Part shown: piece by piece, positions 6,833-15,230 of the stretch | Layout of the letters: every line of letters begins with the position of its first letter | Numbering within the stretch: the first letter of the stretch is position 1 | Origin: an uncultured Clostridia bacterium | GTDB lineage: Bacteria; Bacillota; Clostridia; Oscillospirales; Oscillospiraceae | DNA: 21,423 bases | Reading direction: 5' to 3' | Assembly: GCA_938023775.1 (NCBI GenBank) | Contig: CALJDB010000321.1 | Span: forward strand, 1 to 21,423 | Made by a program: the position numbers and the translations under genes | The notes under the pieces: generated by a model | The model's database searches: none | Seen by the model: the letters and a program-made list of their open reading frames with translations, nothing else | What the model was told of the DNA's origin: nothing

Positions 6833-7677
6833 AGCTGAAACATTATCTTTCCAAATACGGCGTCCGCATCGCGGCGGTCGTGGTCATTTTGGCGCTCATC
6901 GCCGTCGCGGTGACGAGCGTCCGCGGCGGGCGCGCCGGTCTCGTGCAGGACAGCGGCGCTTCGCTCCGCGCCCCGGTGCAGAAGGCGGTGGCGTCCGTCC
7001 TCGACTGGGTGGAGGGCATTTACGGCTATATCTACGAATACGACCGCATCGTGGAGGAGAATAACGCGCTGAAGGCGGAAAACGCCTCCCTGCGCGAGGA
7101 AGCCCGCAACTATGAGGAGCTGGAGGCGGAAAACGCCCGCTTCCGCGAGCTGCTGGACTTTCAGGAGAAGCACAGCGACTTCGACTTGGAGCCGGCGCGC
7201 ATCATCGGCTGGGATCCGAGCAGCTATACCTCCGCGTTCACCATCAGCAAGGGCAGCGACGCCGGGCTGGAGGTGGGCGACTGCGTCATCACCGAATACG
7301 GCGCGCTCGTCGGGCAGATCACGGAGCTCGGCAGCGAGTGGGCGACGGTGCGCACCGTCATCGACGTGGACATGGACCTCGGCGCGCTCGTCGGGCGCGA
7401 CAGCTATGCCTGCGTCGTCACGGGTGAGTTTTCCCTCATGAAGCAGGGCAAAACGCGCCTGACTTACCTCGCCTCCGGCGCCCAGATCTTCGACGGCGAC
7501 GAGGTTTTGACGAGCGGCAAGGGCGGCTCGTTCCCCGCGGGGCTTTATGTCGGGACGGTCAGCGCCGTCATGAGCGAGTCCGGCGGACAGACGACTTACG
7601 GCATCATCGACCCGGCGTGCGACGTGACGCAGCTCTCGCAGGTGTTCATCATCCGGGATTTCGAGATTGTGGAGTGA
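6829..7677 (+). CDS. mreC: Rod shape-determining protein MreC
   Basis: This 282-residue MreC is the bitopic scaffold of the elongasome that links PBP2/RodA activity to the MreB cytoskeleton. It has a short basic cytoplasmic end (KLKHYLSKYG), one membrane helix at about 12-29, a heptad-type coiled coil at about 68-110 (EENNALKAENASLREEA), and the beta-rich C-terminal domain with the family-typical GSDAGLEVGDCVITEYG and VLTSGKGGSFPAGLYVG. The start is TTG at 6829: it overlaps the maf stop, gives the normal MreC N-terminus, and no ATG occurs in frame nearby. The ribosome site is weak (GTGAG), so expression may depend on coupling to maf. Arg codons are 13 CGC to 1 CGG by hand count, which makes it a reference for the native codon style of this window. 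Confidence 0.93.
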   Translation: MKLKHYLSKYGVRIAAVVVILALIAVAVTSVRGGRAGLVQDSGASLRAPVQKAVASVLDWVEGIYGYIYEYDRIVEENNALKAENASLREEARNYEELEAENARFRELLDFQEKHSDFDLEPARIIGWDPSSYTSAFTISKGSDAGLEVGDCVITEYGALVGQITELGSEWATVRTVIDVDMDLGALVGRDSYACVVTGEFSLMKQGKTRLTYLASGAQIFDGDEVLTSGKGGSFPAGLYVGTVSAVMSESGGQTTYGIIDPACDVTQLSQVFIIRDFEIVE

Positions 7678-7687
7678 GGCGGGGAAT

Positions 7688-8194
7688 ATGATCTTTCTGG
7701 ATCTCATCAATCTGAAAAAGATCCGGCGCGCCGTCATCTGCGTGCTCTGCATCATCGCCGCGCTCTGGATCCAGATCATGGTGCTCGCGCGCGTGGACAT
7801 CGCGGGCGCAAAGCCGATGATCCTGCCGGGGCTCGCCGCCGCCTTCGGCTTCTGGCTCGGCGGCGTGTGGGGCGGCTCGCTCGGCATCGTTGCGGGGCTG
7901 CTCTATGACCGCTGCTGCGTCGGCTCCGCGGCGCTCTATCTCGTGCTCTTCGCCGCCTTCGGTTTTTTCGCCGGCGTGCTGGCGGAATATCTGTTAAACC
8001 GCCGGTTTCTGAGCTTTTTTATCCTCTCCGCCGCCGCGCTCGTTATCACCGCACTGTGCCAGATCGTCCCGATGTGGCTGTTCCACGACGCTATGCTCGG
8101 TCCCCTGCTCGCCACCGGCGCGAAGCAGACGCTCTGGTCCCTGCCGCTGACGGTGCCGGTCTATTTCGCCGCAAAGGGGATCTCGAAGCGGTAA
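7688..8194 (+). CDS. mreD: Rod shape-determining protein MreD
   Basis: This 168-residue, strongly hydrophobic protein has the MreD pattern: a short cytoplasmic start (MIFLDLINLKKIRRAV), then about five membrane helices rich in Ala/Leu/Gly, including GLAAAFGFWLGGVWGGSLGIVAGLLYD, the characteristic GLxYD-type turn of the family. MreD sits with MreC and PBP2 in the elongation complex, but its biochemical role is not settled. An ATG at 7688 was chosen over an in-frame upstream start because GAGG (7676-7679, overlapping the mreC stop) lies 8 bases before it. The gene is 10 bases after mreC and 37 bases before the PBP2 gene. Confidence 0.9.
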   Translation: MIFLDLINLKKIRRAVICVLCIIAALWIQIMVLARVDIAGAKPMILPGLAAAFGFWLGGVWGGSLGIVAGLLYDRCCVGSAALYLVLFAAFGFFAGVLAEYLLNRRFLSFFILSAAALVITALCQIVPMWLFHDAMLGPLLATGAKQTLWSLPLTVPVYFAAKGISKR

Positions 8195-8231
8195 GAAAAG
8201 CCACTTTTTTCTCCGGGAAAGGAGACTTCCT

Positions 8232-10346
8232 ATGGAAAAACTCATCCGCCCCGTCCGCCTTGCGGTGATGGGGATCATCACGGCGACGCTCGTCGTCGTC
8301 GCGGTCATCACGCTCTATAAGCTTCAGGTCGTGGAGGGCCGCGCCTATTACGAGGAGAGCCGCAACAACCAGATCTCCACCCAGCGCGTCAACGCCGCGC
8401 GCGGCAGCATTCTGGACCGCTACGGCCGCGTGCTGGTGGAAAACCGCGTCTGCAACAACCTCATTCTGGACGAAGCCGCCCTGTTCCCGGACGGCTCGGA
8501 CGAGACGATCGCCGCCGCGAACGCCACCATTCTGGAGCTTGTAAACACCATCGTATCTTACGGCGACAGCTATACCGACACGCTGCCCATCACAAAAACG
8601 CCGCCGTTTGAGTACACGGAGATGACGAGCGCCCAGCGCGTTTTCCTGCGTGCTTACCTGCGCGACAAAAAGCTCGACGAGTCCACCTCCGCCGTGGAGC
8701 TGATGGCGTATATGCGCGAGCGCTACGGCATCGACAACAGCTATACCGCGGAGGAGACGCGCATCATCGCCGGCGTCCGCTACGAGATCAACGGCCGCTA
8801 CAGCTACGGCTTCGCGACCTCGGATTATATCTTCGCCGAGGACGTCAGCATGGACCTCATCACAACGCTGATGGAGAGCGACATCCCCGGCTTCAAGGTC
8901 GAGAGCGGCTTCGTCCGCGAATATAACACGAGCTACGCCGCCCACTTGCTCGGCTATGTGGGCCAGATGAGCGAGAGCCAGCTGGAGCAGTACAGCAAGG
9001 CGGGCTACTCCAACGACGCGAAGGTCGGACAGTCCGGCGTAGAGCTCGCGTTTGAGAGCTATCTCCACGGCAGCGACGGCGAGCTGCGCGTGACGAGCAC
9101 GGCGACCGGCGTCGTCACCGACGCGGTGGAGACCACGGCGACCGAGCCCGGCAACCACGTTTATCTTACGATCGACATCGGCTTGCAGGAGGCGGCGGAG
9201 AACGCCCTCAGCTCCTACATCACGAGCCAGAACGCCGAGCGCACCGCCGAGCGCGAGGAGATCGAGCAGTACGGCGGCGACGAGAGCGACATCAAGCAGC
9301 TCATCACCGGCGGCGCCGCCGTCGCCGTGGATGTCAAGACCGGCGAGCCCCTCGCCATCGCGAGCTGGCCGACCTATGACCTCAGCAACTTTCTCGCCGA
9401 TTACAGCGAGATCGCCGCGGCGGAAAACGACCCGCTCTATAACCGCGCGCTTCAGGCGTCCTACGCGCCGGGCTCCACCTTCAAGCCCTGCACCGCCATC
9501 GCCGGACTCGCCGAGCACAAGATCGACACCAGCACCATCATCAAGTGCGAGGGCGTTTACGACAAATACGCCGACATCGGCTACGCGCCGCGCTGCTGGA
9601 TCTACGGCAAGGGCCTCCACGGCGACCTCGATGTCGTCGGCGCGATTACAAATTCCTGCAACATCTTTTTCTACACCCTCGGCGACTATCTCCAGATCAG
9701 CCTCATGGCGAAATACGCCGCCGCCTTCGGGCTCGGCGAGAGCACGGGCATCGAACTCAGCGAGGACGTCGGCGTGATGACCACGGACGCTTATTTCCAG
9801 GAGAAATACGGCCGCGACGTTTACGCCGGAGAAGCCATTCAGGCGGCGATCGGGCAGGCGGAGAGCCACTTTACCCCGCTCCAGCTCGCCGAATACTGCG
9901 CCGCCATCGCGAATAACGGCACGCGCCACAGCGCCTCGATCCTGAAAAGCGTGCTGTCCTACGATTTCTCCCGCACGCTCTTTGAGCGCCTGCCGGAGGT
10001 TCTCAGCAGCGTGGAGACGGAGCAGGAATACTTCGACGCGGTCCACGCCGGCATGCGCGGCGTCGTGACGGACCCGATGGCGGGCTCGGTCTACTTCGTC
10101 TTTGCCGACGCGCCCTACTCCTGCGCCGCCAAGACCGGCACCGCCCAGACCGGCAAGAACACCGACGACGCCATGTTCATCTGCTACGCGCCCTATGAGG
10201 ACCCGGAGATCGCCGTCGCGGTCGCCGTGGAAAAGGGCAGCGCCGGCGCCTCCCTCGCCGTCATCGCCCGCAGCGTCCTCGACTACTACTTCGCCTTCCG
10301 CGACTCCAGCGTAGCGCTGGAGGCCGAGGGCACCCTGCTGAAGTGA
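8232..10346 (+). CDS. mrdA: Penicillin-binding protein 2 (elongation transpeptidase)
   Basis: This 704-residue class B penicillin-binding protein is the transpeptidase of the elongasome, working outside the membrane with RodA, MreC and MreD. One membrane anchor lies at about 10-29, the N-terminal pedestal/dimerisation domain follows (RGSILDRYGRVLVEN at 57-71), and the transpeptidase domain has all three active-site motifs: STFK at 415-418 (nucleophile S415), SCN at 475-477 and KTG at 634-636. A GGAG site at 8221-8224 lies 7 bases before the ATG. It is the last gene of the operon, followed after 5 bases by a hairpin terminator. The region 85-260 is long for a PBP2 pedestal, but nothing in it looks broken. 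Position after mreCD argues for PBP2 over the division-specific FtsI or a sporulation SpoVD. Confidence 0.93.
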   Translation: MEKLIRPVRLAVMGIITATLVVVAVITLYKLQVVEGRAYYEESRNNQISTQRVNAARGSILDRYGRVLVENRVCNNLILDEAALFPDGSDETIAAANATILELVNTIVSYGDSYTDTLPITKTPPFEYTEMTSAQRVFLRAYLRDKKLDESTSAVELMAYMRERYGIDNSYTAEETRIIAGVRYEINGRYSYGFATSDYIFAEDVSMDLITTLMESDIPGFKVESGFVREYNTSYAAHLLGYVGQMSESQLEQYSKAGYSNDAKVGQSGVELAFESYLHGSDGELRVTSTATGVVTDAVETTATEPGNHVYLTIDIGLQEAAENALSSYITSQNAERTAEREEIEQYGGDESDIKQLITGGAAVAVDVKTGEPLAIASWPTYDLSNFLADYSEIAAAENDPLYNRALQASYAPGSTFKPCTAIAGLAEHKIDTSTIIKCEGVYDKYADIGYAPRCWIYGKGLHGDLDVVGAITNSCNIFFYTLGDYLQISLMAKYAAAFGLGESTGIELSEDVGVMTTDAYFQEKYGRDVYAGEAIQAAIGQAESHFTPLQLAEYCAAIANNGTRHSASILKSVLSYDFSRTLFERLPEVLSSVETEQEYFDAVHAGMRGVVTDPMAGSVYFVFADAPYSCAAKTGTAQTGKNTDDAMFICYAPYEDPEIAVAVAVEKGSAGASLAVIARSVLDYYFAFRDSSVALEAEGTLLK

Positions 10347-10351
10347 TTTAA

Positions 10352-10380
10352 GCCTCCCTCGTAAGAGGGAGGCAATTTTT
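10352..10380 (+). terminator. Rho-independent terminator after mrdA
   Basis: A 9-bp perfect stem GCCTCCCTC / GAGGGAGGC (10352-10360 and 10365-10373) with a GTAA tetraloop is followed by AATTTTT. It starts 5 bases after the PBP2 stop codon and ends the plus-strand operon. Confidence 0.9.
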
Positions 10381-10404
10381 ATGCGCGCCAAAGGCGCAAG
10401 GATC

Positions 10405-10437
10405 AAAAAAAGACCCCGCCCGGCAGAGCCGGGCGGG
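10405..10437 (-). terminator. Rho-independent terminator of the peptide transporter operon
   Basis: On the minus strand a 10-bp perfect GC stem (CCCGCCCGGC at 10415-10424 with GCCGGGCGGG at 10428-10437, loop of 3) is followed by TCTTTTTTT (10413 down to 10405). It lies 15 bases after the stop of the last transporter gene and faces the mrdA terminator, so each convergent operon has its own stop. Confidence 0.9.
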
Positions 10438-10452
10438 ATCGCGTATCGCACC

Positions 10453-11178
10453 TCATATCGCCGCAAGCAGCGTTTTGGTGTATTCGTGCTTCGGGTGATC
10501 ATAAACCTCCTCCACGGGTCCCTGCTCCACGATCTCTCCGCCGTGCATGACGAGCACGCGGTCGCAGATCTGGTAGACGACGTTCAAGTCGTGGGAGATG
10601 AAGAGATAGCTCAGCGCAAGGTCGCGCTGGAGCTCCAGCAGGAGGTCGAGAATCTGCGCCTGAATGGTGACGTCCAGCGCGCTGACGGGCTCGTCGGCGA
10701 TGATGAAGCGCGGGCGCTGGATGAGCGCGACGGCGAGCCCGACGCGCTGGCGCTGACCGCCGGAGAGCTCCCGCGGGCGGCGGGTCAGATACTCCGGACC
10801 AAGCCCGACGCGGCTGAGCATCTCCGCCACGCGGCGGCGGCGCTCCGGGGCGTCATACTTGCCGAAGGCGCGCAGCGGCTCCTCCACGATCCAGCCGACC
10901 GTTTTGGCGGGGTTCAGGCTCCCGTAAGGGTCCTGAAACACCATCTGGGGCCGTTTTGTGTGGTGGATGATCTCGCCCGTGTAGGGCAGCATACCGAGAA
11001 TCGCCTTGGAGAGCGTGCTCTTGCCGCAGCCGCTCTCGCCCACGAGACCGACGATCTCGCCTTGCGCAACGCTGAAGCTGACGTCCCGCACGGCGCGGAA
11101 GCCGGGAGCTTTATGCAGAAAGCCGCCGCCTCCGTAGGTGACGTTCAGGTTTTTCACTTCCAGAATTTTGTCTGCCAT
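10453..11178 (-). CDS. dppF: Dipeptide/oligopeptide ABC transporter ATP-binding protein (DppF/OppF type)
   Basis: This 241-residue cytoplasmic ATPase subunit energises the DppBC-type permease. It has Walker [10 protein letters not shown], the ABC signature LSGGQRQR, Walker [13 protein letters not shown] and the switch His in FISHDLNVV, with the OppF/DppF-type [16 protein letters not shown] leader. The end ([16 protein letters not shown]) is cut off right after the start of the oligopeptide C-terminal domain, so it is shorter than typical DppF (about 310-330). The gene ends cleanly at a terminator, so the shortness looks natural. An ATG at 11178 was chosen because [15 protein letters not shown] is the normal beginning. 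The preceding 200 bases of open frame overlap dppD and are not coding. A GGAGG-type site lies upstream, and the dppD stop is only 10 bases away. Confidence 0.9.
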   Translation of the reverse strand: MADKILEVKNLNVTYGGGGFLHKAPGFRAVRDVSFSVAQGEIVGLVGESGCGKSTLSKAILGMLPYTGEIIHHTKRPQMVFQDPYGSLNPAKTVGWIVEEPLRAFGKYDAPERRRRVAEMLSRVGLGPEYLTRRPRELSGGQRQRVGLAVALIQRPRFIIADEPVSALDVTIQAQILDLLLELQRDLALSYLFISHDLNVVYQICDRVLVMHGGEIVEQGPVEEVYDHPKHEYTKTLLAAI

Positions 11179-11188
11179 GGCGCTGCCC

Positions 11189-11980
11189 TCACCTCCGCCG
11201 CTTGTCGCGCGTTGGGATCGCGGCGATGAGCTTTTTCGTGTATTTCTCCCGCGGGTGGAGGAAAATGCCGTCCGCGCTGCCGGTTTCCACGATGCTGCCG
11301 CCCTGCATGACGCAGACGCGGGAGCAGAGCCGCCGCACGACCTGAAGATTATGGGAGATGAACAAAATGCCGACGCCATGCTTGCGGCTCACGTCGCGCA
11401 GCAGGTCGATGATCTGCGCCTGCACGGTGACGTCCAGCGCCGTGGTGGGCTCGTCGGCGATGAGCAGGCGGGGGTTGATGATGAACGCCGCGGCGATCAT
11501 GGCGCGCTGGCGCTGACCCCCGGAGAGCTGGTGGGGATATTTCAGATAGGTCGCCTCCGGGTCGGGCAGACCGACCTTTTCCATGACCTCAAGCGCGAGG
11601 GCGCGGCGCTCGGCGGGCGTTTTGTCCGTGTGGATGCGGAGCGTCTCCTCCACCTGCTGACCGACGCGCATGAGGGGGTTTAAGCTCGTCATCGGCTCCT
11701 GAAAGATCATGCCGATCTCCCGCCCCTGAATGCTCCGCAGCTCCTCGCGTGGGATCGTGAGCAGGTTCTTGCCCTGAAACAGTATTTCGCCGCTCGCGCG
11801 GGTCTTTTTGCGGTCCAAAAGCCCCGCGACGGCGAGGGCGGTCAGGCTCTTGCCGCTGCCGCTCTCGCCGACGAGACCGAGCATCTCGCCGGGCTCCATG
11901 TGCAAATCAATGCCGTGGAGGACCTCGCTCTGACCCTCCGGGTCGAGAAAGCTGACGTGGAGATTACGGATATCAAGCAC
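11189..11980 (-). CDS. dppD: Dipeptide/oligopeptide ABC transporter ATP-binding protein (DppD/OppD type)
   Basis: This 263-residue ATPase subunit pairs with the DppF-like protein. It shows Walker [10 protein letters not shown], the Q-loop region [12 protein letters not shown] that is diagnostic of OppD/DppD, the signature [14 protein letters not shown], Walker [15 protein letters not shown] and [10 protein letters not shown] start it at a GTG (11980): this gives [11 protein letters not shown], the standard N-terminus, with GGAGG 9 bases upstream; the longer ATG version would lie inside dppC. It overlaps the dppC stop by 8 bases, so coupling is likely. As with the partner ATPase, the C-terminal oligopeptide extension is short, ending in a basic KRRR. 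The peptide class carried cannot be read from the ATPases. Confidence 0.92.
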   Translation of the reverse strand: MLDIRNLHVSFLDPEGQSEVLHGIDLHMEPGEMLGLVGESGSGKSLTALAVAGLLDRKKTRASGEILFQGKNLLTIPREELRSIQGREIGMIFQEPMTSLNPLMRVGQQVEETLRIHTDKTPAERRALALEVMEKVGLPDPEATYLKYPHQLSGGQRQRAMIAAAFIINPRLLIADEPTTALDVTVQAQIIDLLRDVSRKHGVGILFISHNLQVVRRLCSRVCVMQGGSIVETGSADGIFLHPREKYTKKLIAAIPTRDKRRR

Positions 11981-12776
11981 GGCTGCGTCCCTCCAATCCC
12001 TCGGAGATGAGGCTGAAGCCCAGAATGAGCGCAACGATGGTCCCGCCGGCGCTCAGCGCATACCACGGGGCGGAGAAGAAGTAGCTCTGGCTCTCCGAAA
12101 GCATGCGCCCGAGGCTCGTGTCCGGCATGAGCACGCCGATGCCGACATAGCTCATCGCCGCCTCGGCGAGCACGGCGTTGTTGAAGCCGATCGTGACCGT
12201 GGAGAGCACGACGGGCATCACGTTCGGCAGGATGTGGACGAACATGATGCGCAGCGTCCCGACGCCCATCAGCCGCGCGTTGCGGACATAGTCCAGCTCC
12301 TTCTGGCGCGCAAATTCGCTGCGCACCACGCGGGCGAAGCTTGGGATGAAGAGCAGACTCAGCGCCGCGATGATGTTATATTTTCCGCTGCCCAAAATGC
12401 TGATGAGCACGAGGGCGAGCAGGATGCTCGGAAAGGCGGTGATGACGTCGTTGATGCGCATGAGCACCTCGTCGACCCAGCCGCCGAAATAGCCCGTGAA
12501 CGCGCCGGCCAAAATGCCGACGGCGAGCCCGACGGCAACGGTCGCCGCCGCGATGAACAGCGTGGTCCCCGCGCCGGAGAGCACGCGGGAGAAAATGTCC
12601 CGCCCGAAGTTGTCCGTGCCGAGCAGATGCGCCCAGCTCGGCGGCTGCATCTTCGCGGAGGCGTTCATCGCCTCCGGGTCGCAGGGGGTCCAGAAATAGC
12701 CCACGACGATGAGCAGCAGCACCGCACCGGCGAGAACGGAGCCGATTATGAGATTTTTGTCGTGTTTCTTTTTCAC
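11973..12776 (-). CDS. dppC: Dipeptide/oligopeptide ABC transporter permease (DppC/OppC type)
   Basis: This 267-residue permease has an N-terminal helix (NLIIGSVLAGAVLLLIVVGYF), the LLGTDNFGRDIFSRVLSGA segment that marks DppC/OppC, several further membrane helices and the cytoplasmic coupling (EAA) loop ELDYVRNARLMGVGTLRIMF. With DppB it forms the channel. The start codon is GTG at 12776, with AGGAG 6 to 7 bases upstream, giving MKKKHDKN. It follows the CDF transporter gene after 24 bases, so in this operon dppC is separated from its natural partner dppB by two unrelated genes. All expected motifs are intact. Confidence 0.92.
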   Translation of the reverse strand: MKKKHDKNLIIGSVLAGAVLLLIVVGYFWTPCDPEAMNASAKMQPPSWAHLLGTDNFGRDIFSRVLSGAGTTLFIAAATVAVGLAVGILAGAFTGYFGGWVDEVLMRINDVITAFPSILLALVLISILGSGKYNIIAALSLLFIPSFARVVRSEFARQKELDYVRNARLMGVGTLRIMFVHILPNVMPVVLSTVTIGFNNAVLAEAAMSYVGIGVLMPDTSLGRMLSESQSYFFSAPWYALSAGGTIVALILGFSLISEGLEGRSRA

Positions 12777-12800
12777 GGCGTTCTCCTGAAAAGAGCGGTT

Positions 12801-13967
12801 TTAGGTGAAATCCTCGTCGACGGTGACGATGGCGCAGCAGCCGGGGATGCGCTCGGCGACGAGCGCGCGCAGACGCTCCGCGGCTTCGTCGTCGCTGAGA
12901 CCGAGGTGGCGGGGGATGACGGCGTCGAAAATGGCGTTTGTGTGGCTCGGACCGGGGACGACGCGGAAATCATGGATGGTCACGGCGGGGTCGAGCTCCT
13001 TCGCGAGTGCGGCAATCTGGGCGCGCAGGGCGTCCACTGCGGCGTTGTCCGTCTCGATGGGGTCCATATGGATTGTGGCGACGCAGCCGAAGCGGGCGCG
13101 CAGCTCGCGCTCAATATTGTCGATGGCGTCGTGGGTGACGAAGACGTCCTTTTTACCGTCCACCTCCGCGTGGAGGGAGATGATCTGGCGTCCGGGACCG
13201 TAATCATGGACGATGAGATCGTGGATGCCGAGCACCTCCGGGTGGGCGAGCACGGCGTCCGTCACCTCGCGGACAAATTCCGGGCTCGGTGCCTGTCCGA
13301 GCAGGGGCGAGAGCGTGTCGCGCGCCGCGCCGATGCCGGTCCAGAGAATGAAAAGCGCGACGGCGAGCCCCGCCCAGCCGTCGATGCTGACGGCGAAAAG
13401 CCGGGAGACGCCCATCGAGAGCAGCACGACCGCGGTCGCGATGCAGTCGCTCAGCGAATCCGCCGCGGCGGCGCGCATGGCGACCGAGCCGATGCGCTTT
13501 GCGACGGCGCGGTTATAGCAAAACATATAGAGCTTCACGGCGATGGCGGCGGCGAGAATCGCCGCGGGCAGCCAGCCGCCGCCGACGGGCTCCGGCGCGA
13601 GGATTTTCTCCACCGCGCTCTTGCCGAGCTCAAACGCCATCAGGATGATGACGACTGCGACGGCGAGACCGGAGACGTATTCAAGACGTCCGTGACCGTA
13701 AGGGTGCCCTGCGTCCGCCCGCCGCCCGGCGAGGCGGAAGCCCAGCAGGGTGATGAGCGAGGAGCCGGCGTCGGAGAGGTTGTTGAAGGCGTCCGCCGTG
13801 ACGGCGATGGAGCCGGCGAGCGCGCCGGCTAAGAATTTGCCCGCTGCGAGCAGCAGGTTCAGCGCAATGCCGACCGCTCCGCAGAGCGTTCCGTAAGCGC
13901 GGCGCACGGCGGGGTCCGCCGTGTTTTCCCGGTCCGGGATGAGCCAGCGCGCAAGCAGAGTGATCAC
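12801..13967 (-). CDS. Cation diffusion facilitator (CDF) family metal transporter, Mn/Fe-like ligands
   Basis: This 388-residue CDF protein is a divalent-metal/proton antiporter that exports metal from the cytoplasm. There are about six membrane helices to residue 215, then a cytoplasmic ferredoxin-like dimerisation domain (HDLIVHDYGPGRQIISLHAEVD is typical). Metal ligands predicted by family position are N62 and D66 in helix 2 (NNLSD) and D170 and D174 in helix 5 (DSLSD). The absence of His at these sites argues against a Zn-specific HxxxD transporter and resembles Mn- or Fe-type CDFs. The start is GTG at 13967, chosen because AGGAGG (13978-13983) sits 10 bases upstream and the longer frame overlaps sdaA. 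A histidine-containing loop HPYGHGR is at 88-94. The protein carries a second C-terminal region (about 300-388, HTNAIFDAVIPRHLGL) beyond the usual length of about 300; this extension is common in the larger clostridial CDFs. The metal is inferred, not shown. Confidence 0.88.
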   Translation of the reverse strand: MITLLARWLIPDRENTADPAVRRAYGTLCGAVGIALNLLLAAGKFLAGALAGSIAVTADAFNNLSDAGSSLITLLGFRLAGRRADAGHPYGHGRLEYVSGLAVAVVIILMAFELGKSAVEKILAPEPVGGGWLPAAILAAAIAVKLYMFCYNRAVAKRIGSVAMRAAAADSLSDCIATAVVLLSMGVSRLFAVSIDGWAGLAVALFILWTGIGAARDTLSPLLGQAPSPEFVREVTDAVLAHPEVLGIHDLIVHDYGPGRQIISLHAEVDGKKDVFVTHDAIDNIERELRARFGCVATIHMDPIETDNAAVDALRAQIAALAKELDPAVTIHDFRVVPGPSHTNAIFDAVIPRHLGLSDDEAAERLRALVAERIPGCCAIVTVDEDFT

Positions 13968-13989
13968 TGAGCTCTCGCCTCCTGAAGCG

Positions 13990-15186
13990 TCATTGATAGA
14001 GCTTGGCGAGCCCGCCCTTGGACGTCTCGCGGTAGCTGAGGTGCATGTCGCGCCCGGTCTCATACATGGTCTGCACGACCATGTCGAAGCTGATCTTGCG
14101 CGTGCTGGAGAGGAAGTTTGCGAGCGAGAGCGCGTTGATGGCGCGCATCGCGGCGACGGCGTTGCGCTCGATGCAGGGGATCTGCACCAGCCCGCCGATG
14201 GGGTCGCAGGTCAGACCGAGATAGTGCTCCATCGCGACCTCCGCGGCGTATTCGATCTGGTCGATGCCCATCTCGTGAATTTCCGCAAGGGCGGCGGCGC
14301 ACATGCTGCAAGCCGTGCCGATCTCTGCCTGGCAGCCGCACTCCGCGCCGGAGATGGAGGCGTTCGTCTTGATGAGGTTGCCGATGACGCCGCCGGCGGC
14401 GAGGGCGCGCAGCACGTCGCGGTCGGAAAAATCGCGCTGCTCCTGCGTATAGCGCAGCGCCGCGGGGACGACGCCGCTCGCCCCGCAGGTCGGGGCGGTG
14501 CAGATGATGCCGCCGGCGGCGTTTTCCTCCGCAACGGCGAAGGCGTATGCGCAGACGATGCGGTTTTCGCGCGTGGTGCCGCTCTCGTCGATGTGGCGCT
14601 GGTTATAGAGATACTGCGCCTTGCGCTCCACATGCAGCCCGCCGGGCAGCTCGCCGGAGGCGGTGAGCCCGTTCAAAATGGCGCGCTTCATCGCGGACCA
14701 GACCTCGAAGAGAAAGTCCCAGATCTCCGGACCCTCGCGCTGCTCGACGTATTCCCAGAGGCGCAGACGGCGGTGCTTGCAGTAGTCGGCGATTTCGGCG
14801 AAGGAGCGCTCGGGATAGACCTCCGGCGTGTCCTCCTCCGGGTGCCCCTCGACGCGGATGGCGCCGCCGCCGACGCTGAGCACCCGCGCCCTGCCGATCT
14901 CCCGCCCGCCGGAAAAGGCGGCGAGGTCCATCGTGTTCGGATGGGGCAGGTCCTGCGTTTCGGTGTCAAAAATGACCTCCGTGCGCTCTGCGCCGAATAT
15001 GTCTTCCACGGCGCGGTCCGTCAGGTGTCCGCGTCCCGTGCTCGCGAGCGAGCCGTAGAGCGTCACGCGGAAGCGCTCGGCGTCCGGATAAGCGGCGAGA
15101 AAGCGCCGCGCCGCCGCCTCCGGTCCCATCGTATGGCTACTGCTGGGCCCGCGCCCGATGCGATAAAGCTCACGCAGGGATTTCAT
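13990..15186 (-). CDS. sdaA: L-serine dehydratase (L-serine ammonia-lyase), iron-sulfur type
   Basis: This 398-residue single-chain [4Fe-4S] L-serine dehydratase converts L-serine to pyruvate and ammonia in the cytosol. The beta domain begins with the signature GRGPSSSHTMGP (11-22); the alpha domain follows (CTAPTCGASGVVPAAL at 229-244). Likely cluster ligands are C285, C327 and C338: their 42- and 11-residue spacings match C343, C385 and C396 of the Legionella enzyme. That enzyme has a fourth, C-terminal cysteine which plugs the cluster; here no Cys occurs after 338. ATG at 15186 is supported by AGGAG 10 bases upstream. The gene sits 44 bases after the DppB-like permease gene and 22 bases before the CDF gene, inside the peptide transporter operon, which suggests use of imported peptides as a serine source (inference). 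The cluster makes the enzyme oxygen-sensitive, as expected in an anaerobe. Confidence 0.94.
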   Translation of the reverse strand: MKSLRELYRIGRGPSSSHTMGPEAAARRFLAAYPDAERFRVTLYGSLASTGRGHLTDRAVEDIFGAERTEVIFDTETQDLPHPNTMDLAAFSGGREIGRARVLSVGGGAIRVEGHPEEDTPEVYPERSFAEIADYCKHRRLRLWEYVEQREGPEIWDFLFEVWSAMKRAILNGLTASGELPGGLHVERKAQYLYNQRHIDESGTTRENRIVCAYAFAVAEENAAGGIICTAPTCGASGVVPAALRYTQEQRDFSDRDVLRALAAGGVIGNLIKTNASISGAECGCQAEIGTACSMCAAALAEIHEMGIDQIEYAAEVAMEHYLGLTCDPIGGLVQIPCIERNAVAAMRAINALSLANFLSSTRKISFDMVVQTMYETGRDMHLSYRETSKGGLAKLYQ

Positions 15187-15230
15187 AGTGTGGTATCTCC
15201 TTAAGTGAAAAAGCTTCGCAGAAAAAACGG

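Noticed and set aside
8195..8231. Possible attenuator between mreD and mrdA
   Set aside because: The 37-base gap has only a ribosome site and no stem longer than a few bases.
10381..10402. Small hairpin GCGCC AAA GGCGC between the two terminators
   Set aside because: Only a 5-bp stem without its own T-run; it may be part of the terminator region but I see no separate function.
8091..10502. 803-codon open frame on the minus strand opposite PBP2
   Set aside because: It lies entirely antisense to a gene with all penicillin-binding motifs. Its composition (Ala/Val/Arg/Asp-rich, no recognisable domain) is what GC-rich third-position bias produces.
12234..13832. 532-codon plus-strand frame across dppC and the CDF gene
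   Set aside because: It spans two unrelated minus-strand genes and the gap between them; Asp/Gly/Arg/Glu-rich repeats are antisense artefacts.
15187..15230. Riboswitch or internal promoter upstream of sdaA
   Set aside because: The 44-base gap is too short for an aptamer, and no -10/-35 pair of adequate spacing is visible.
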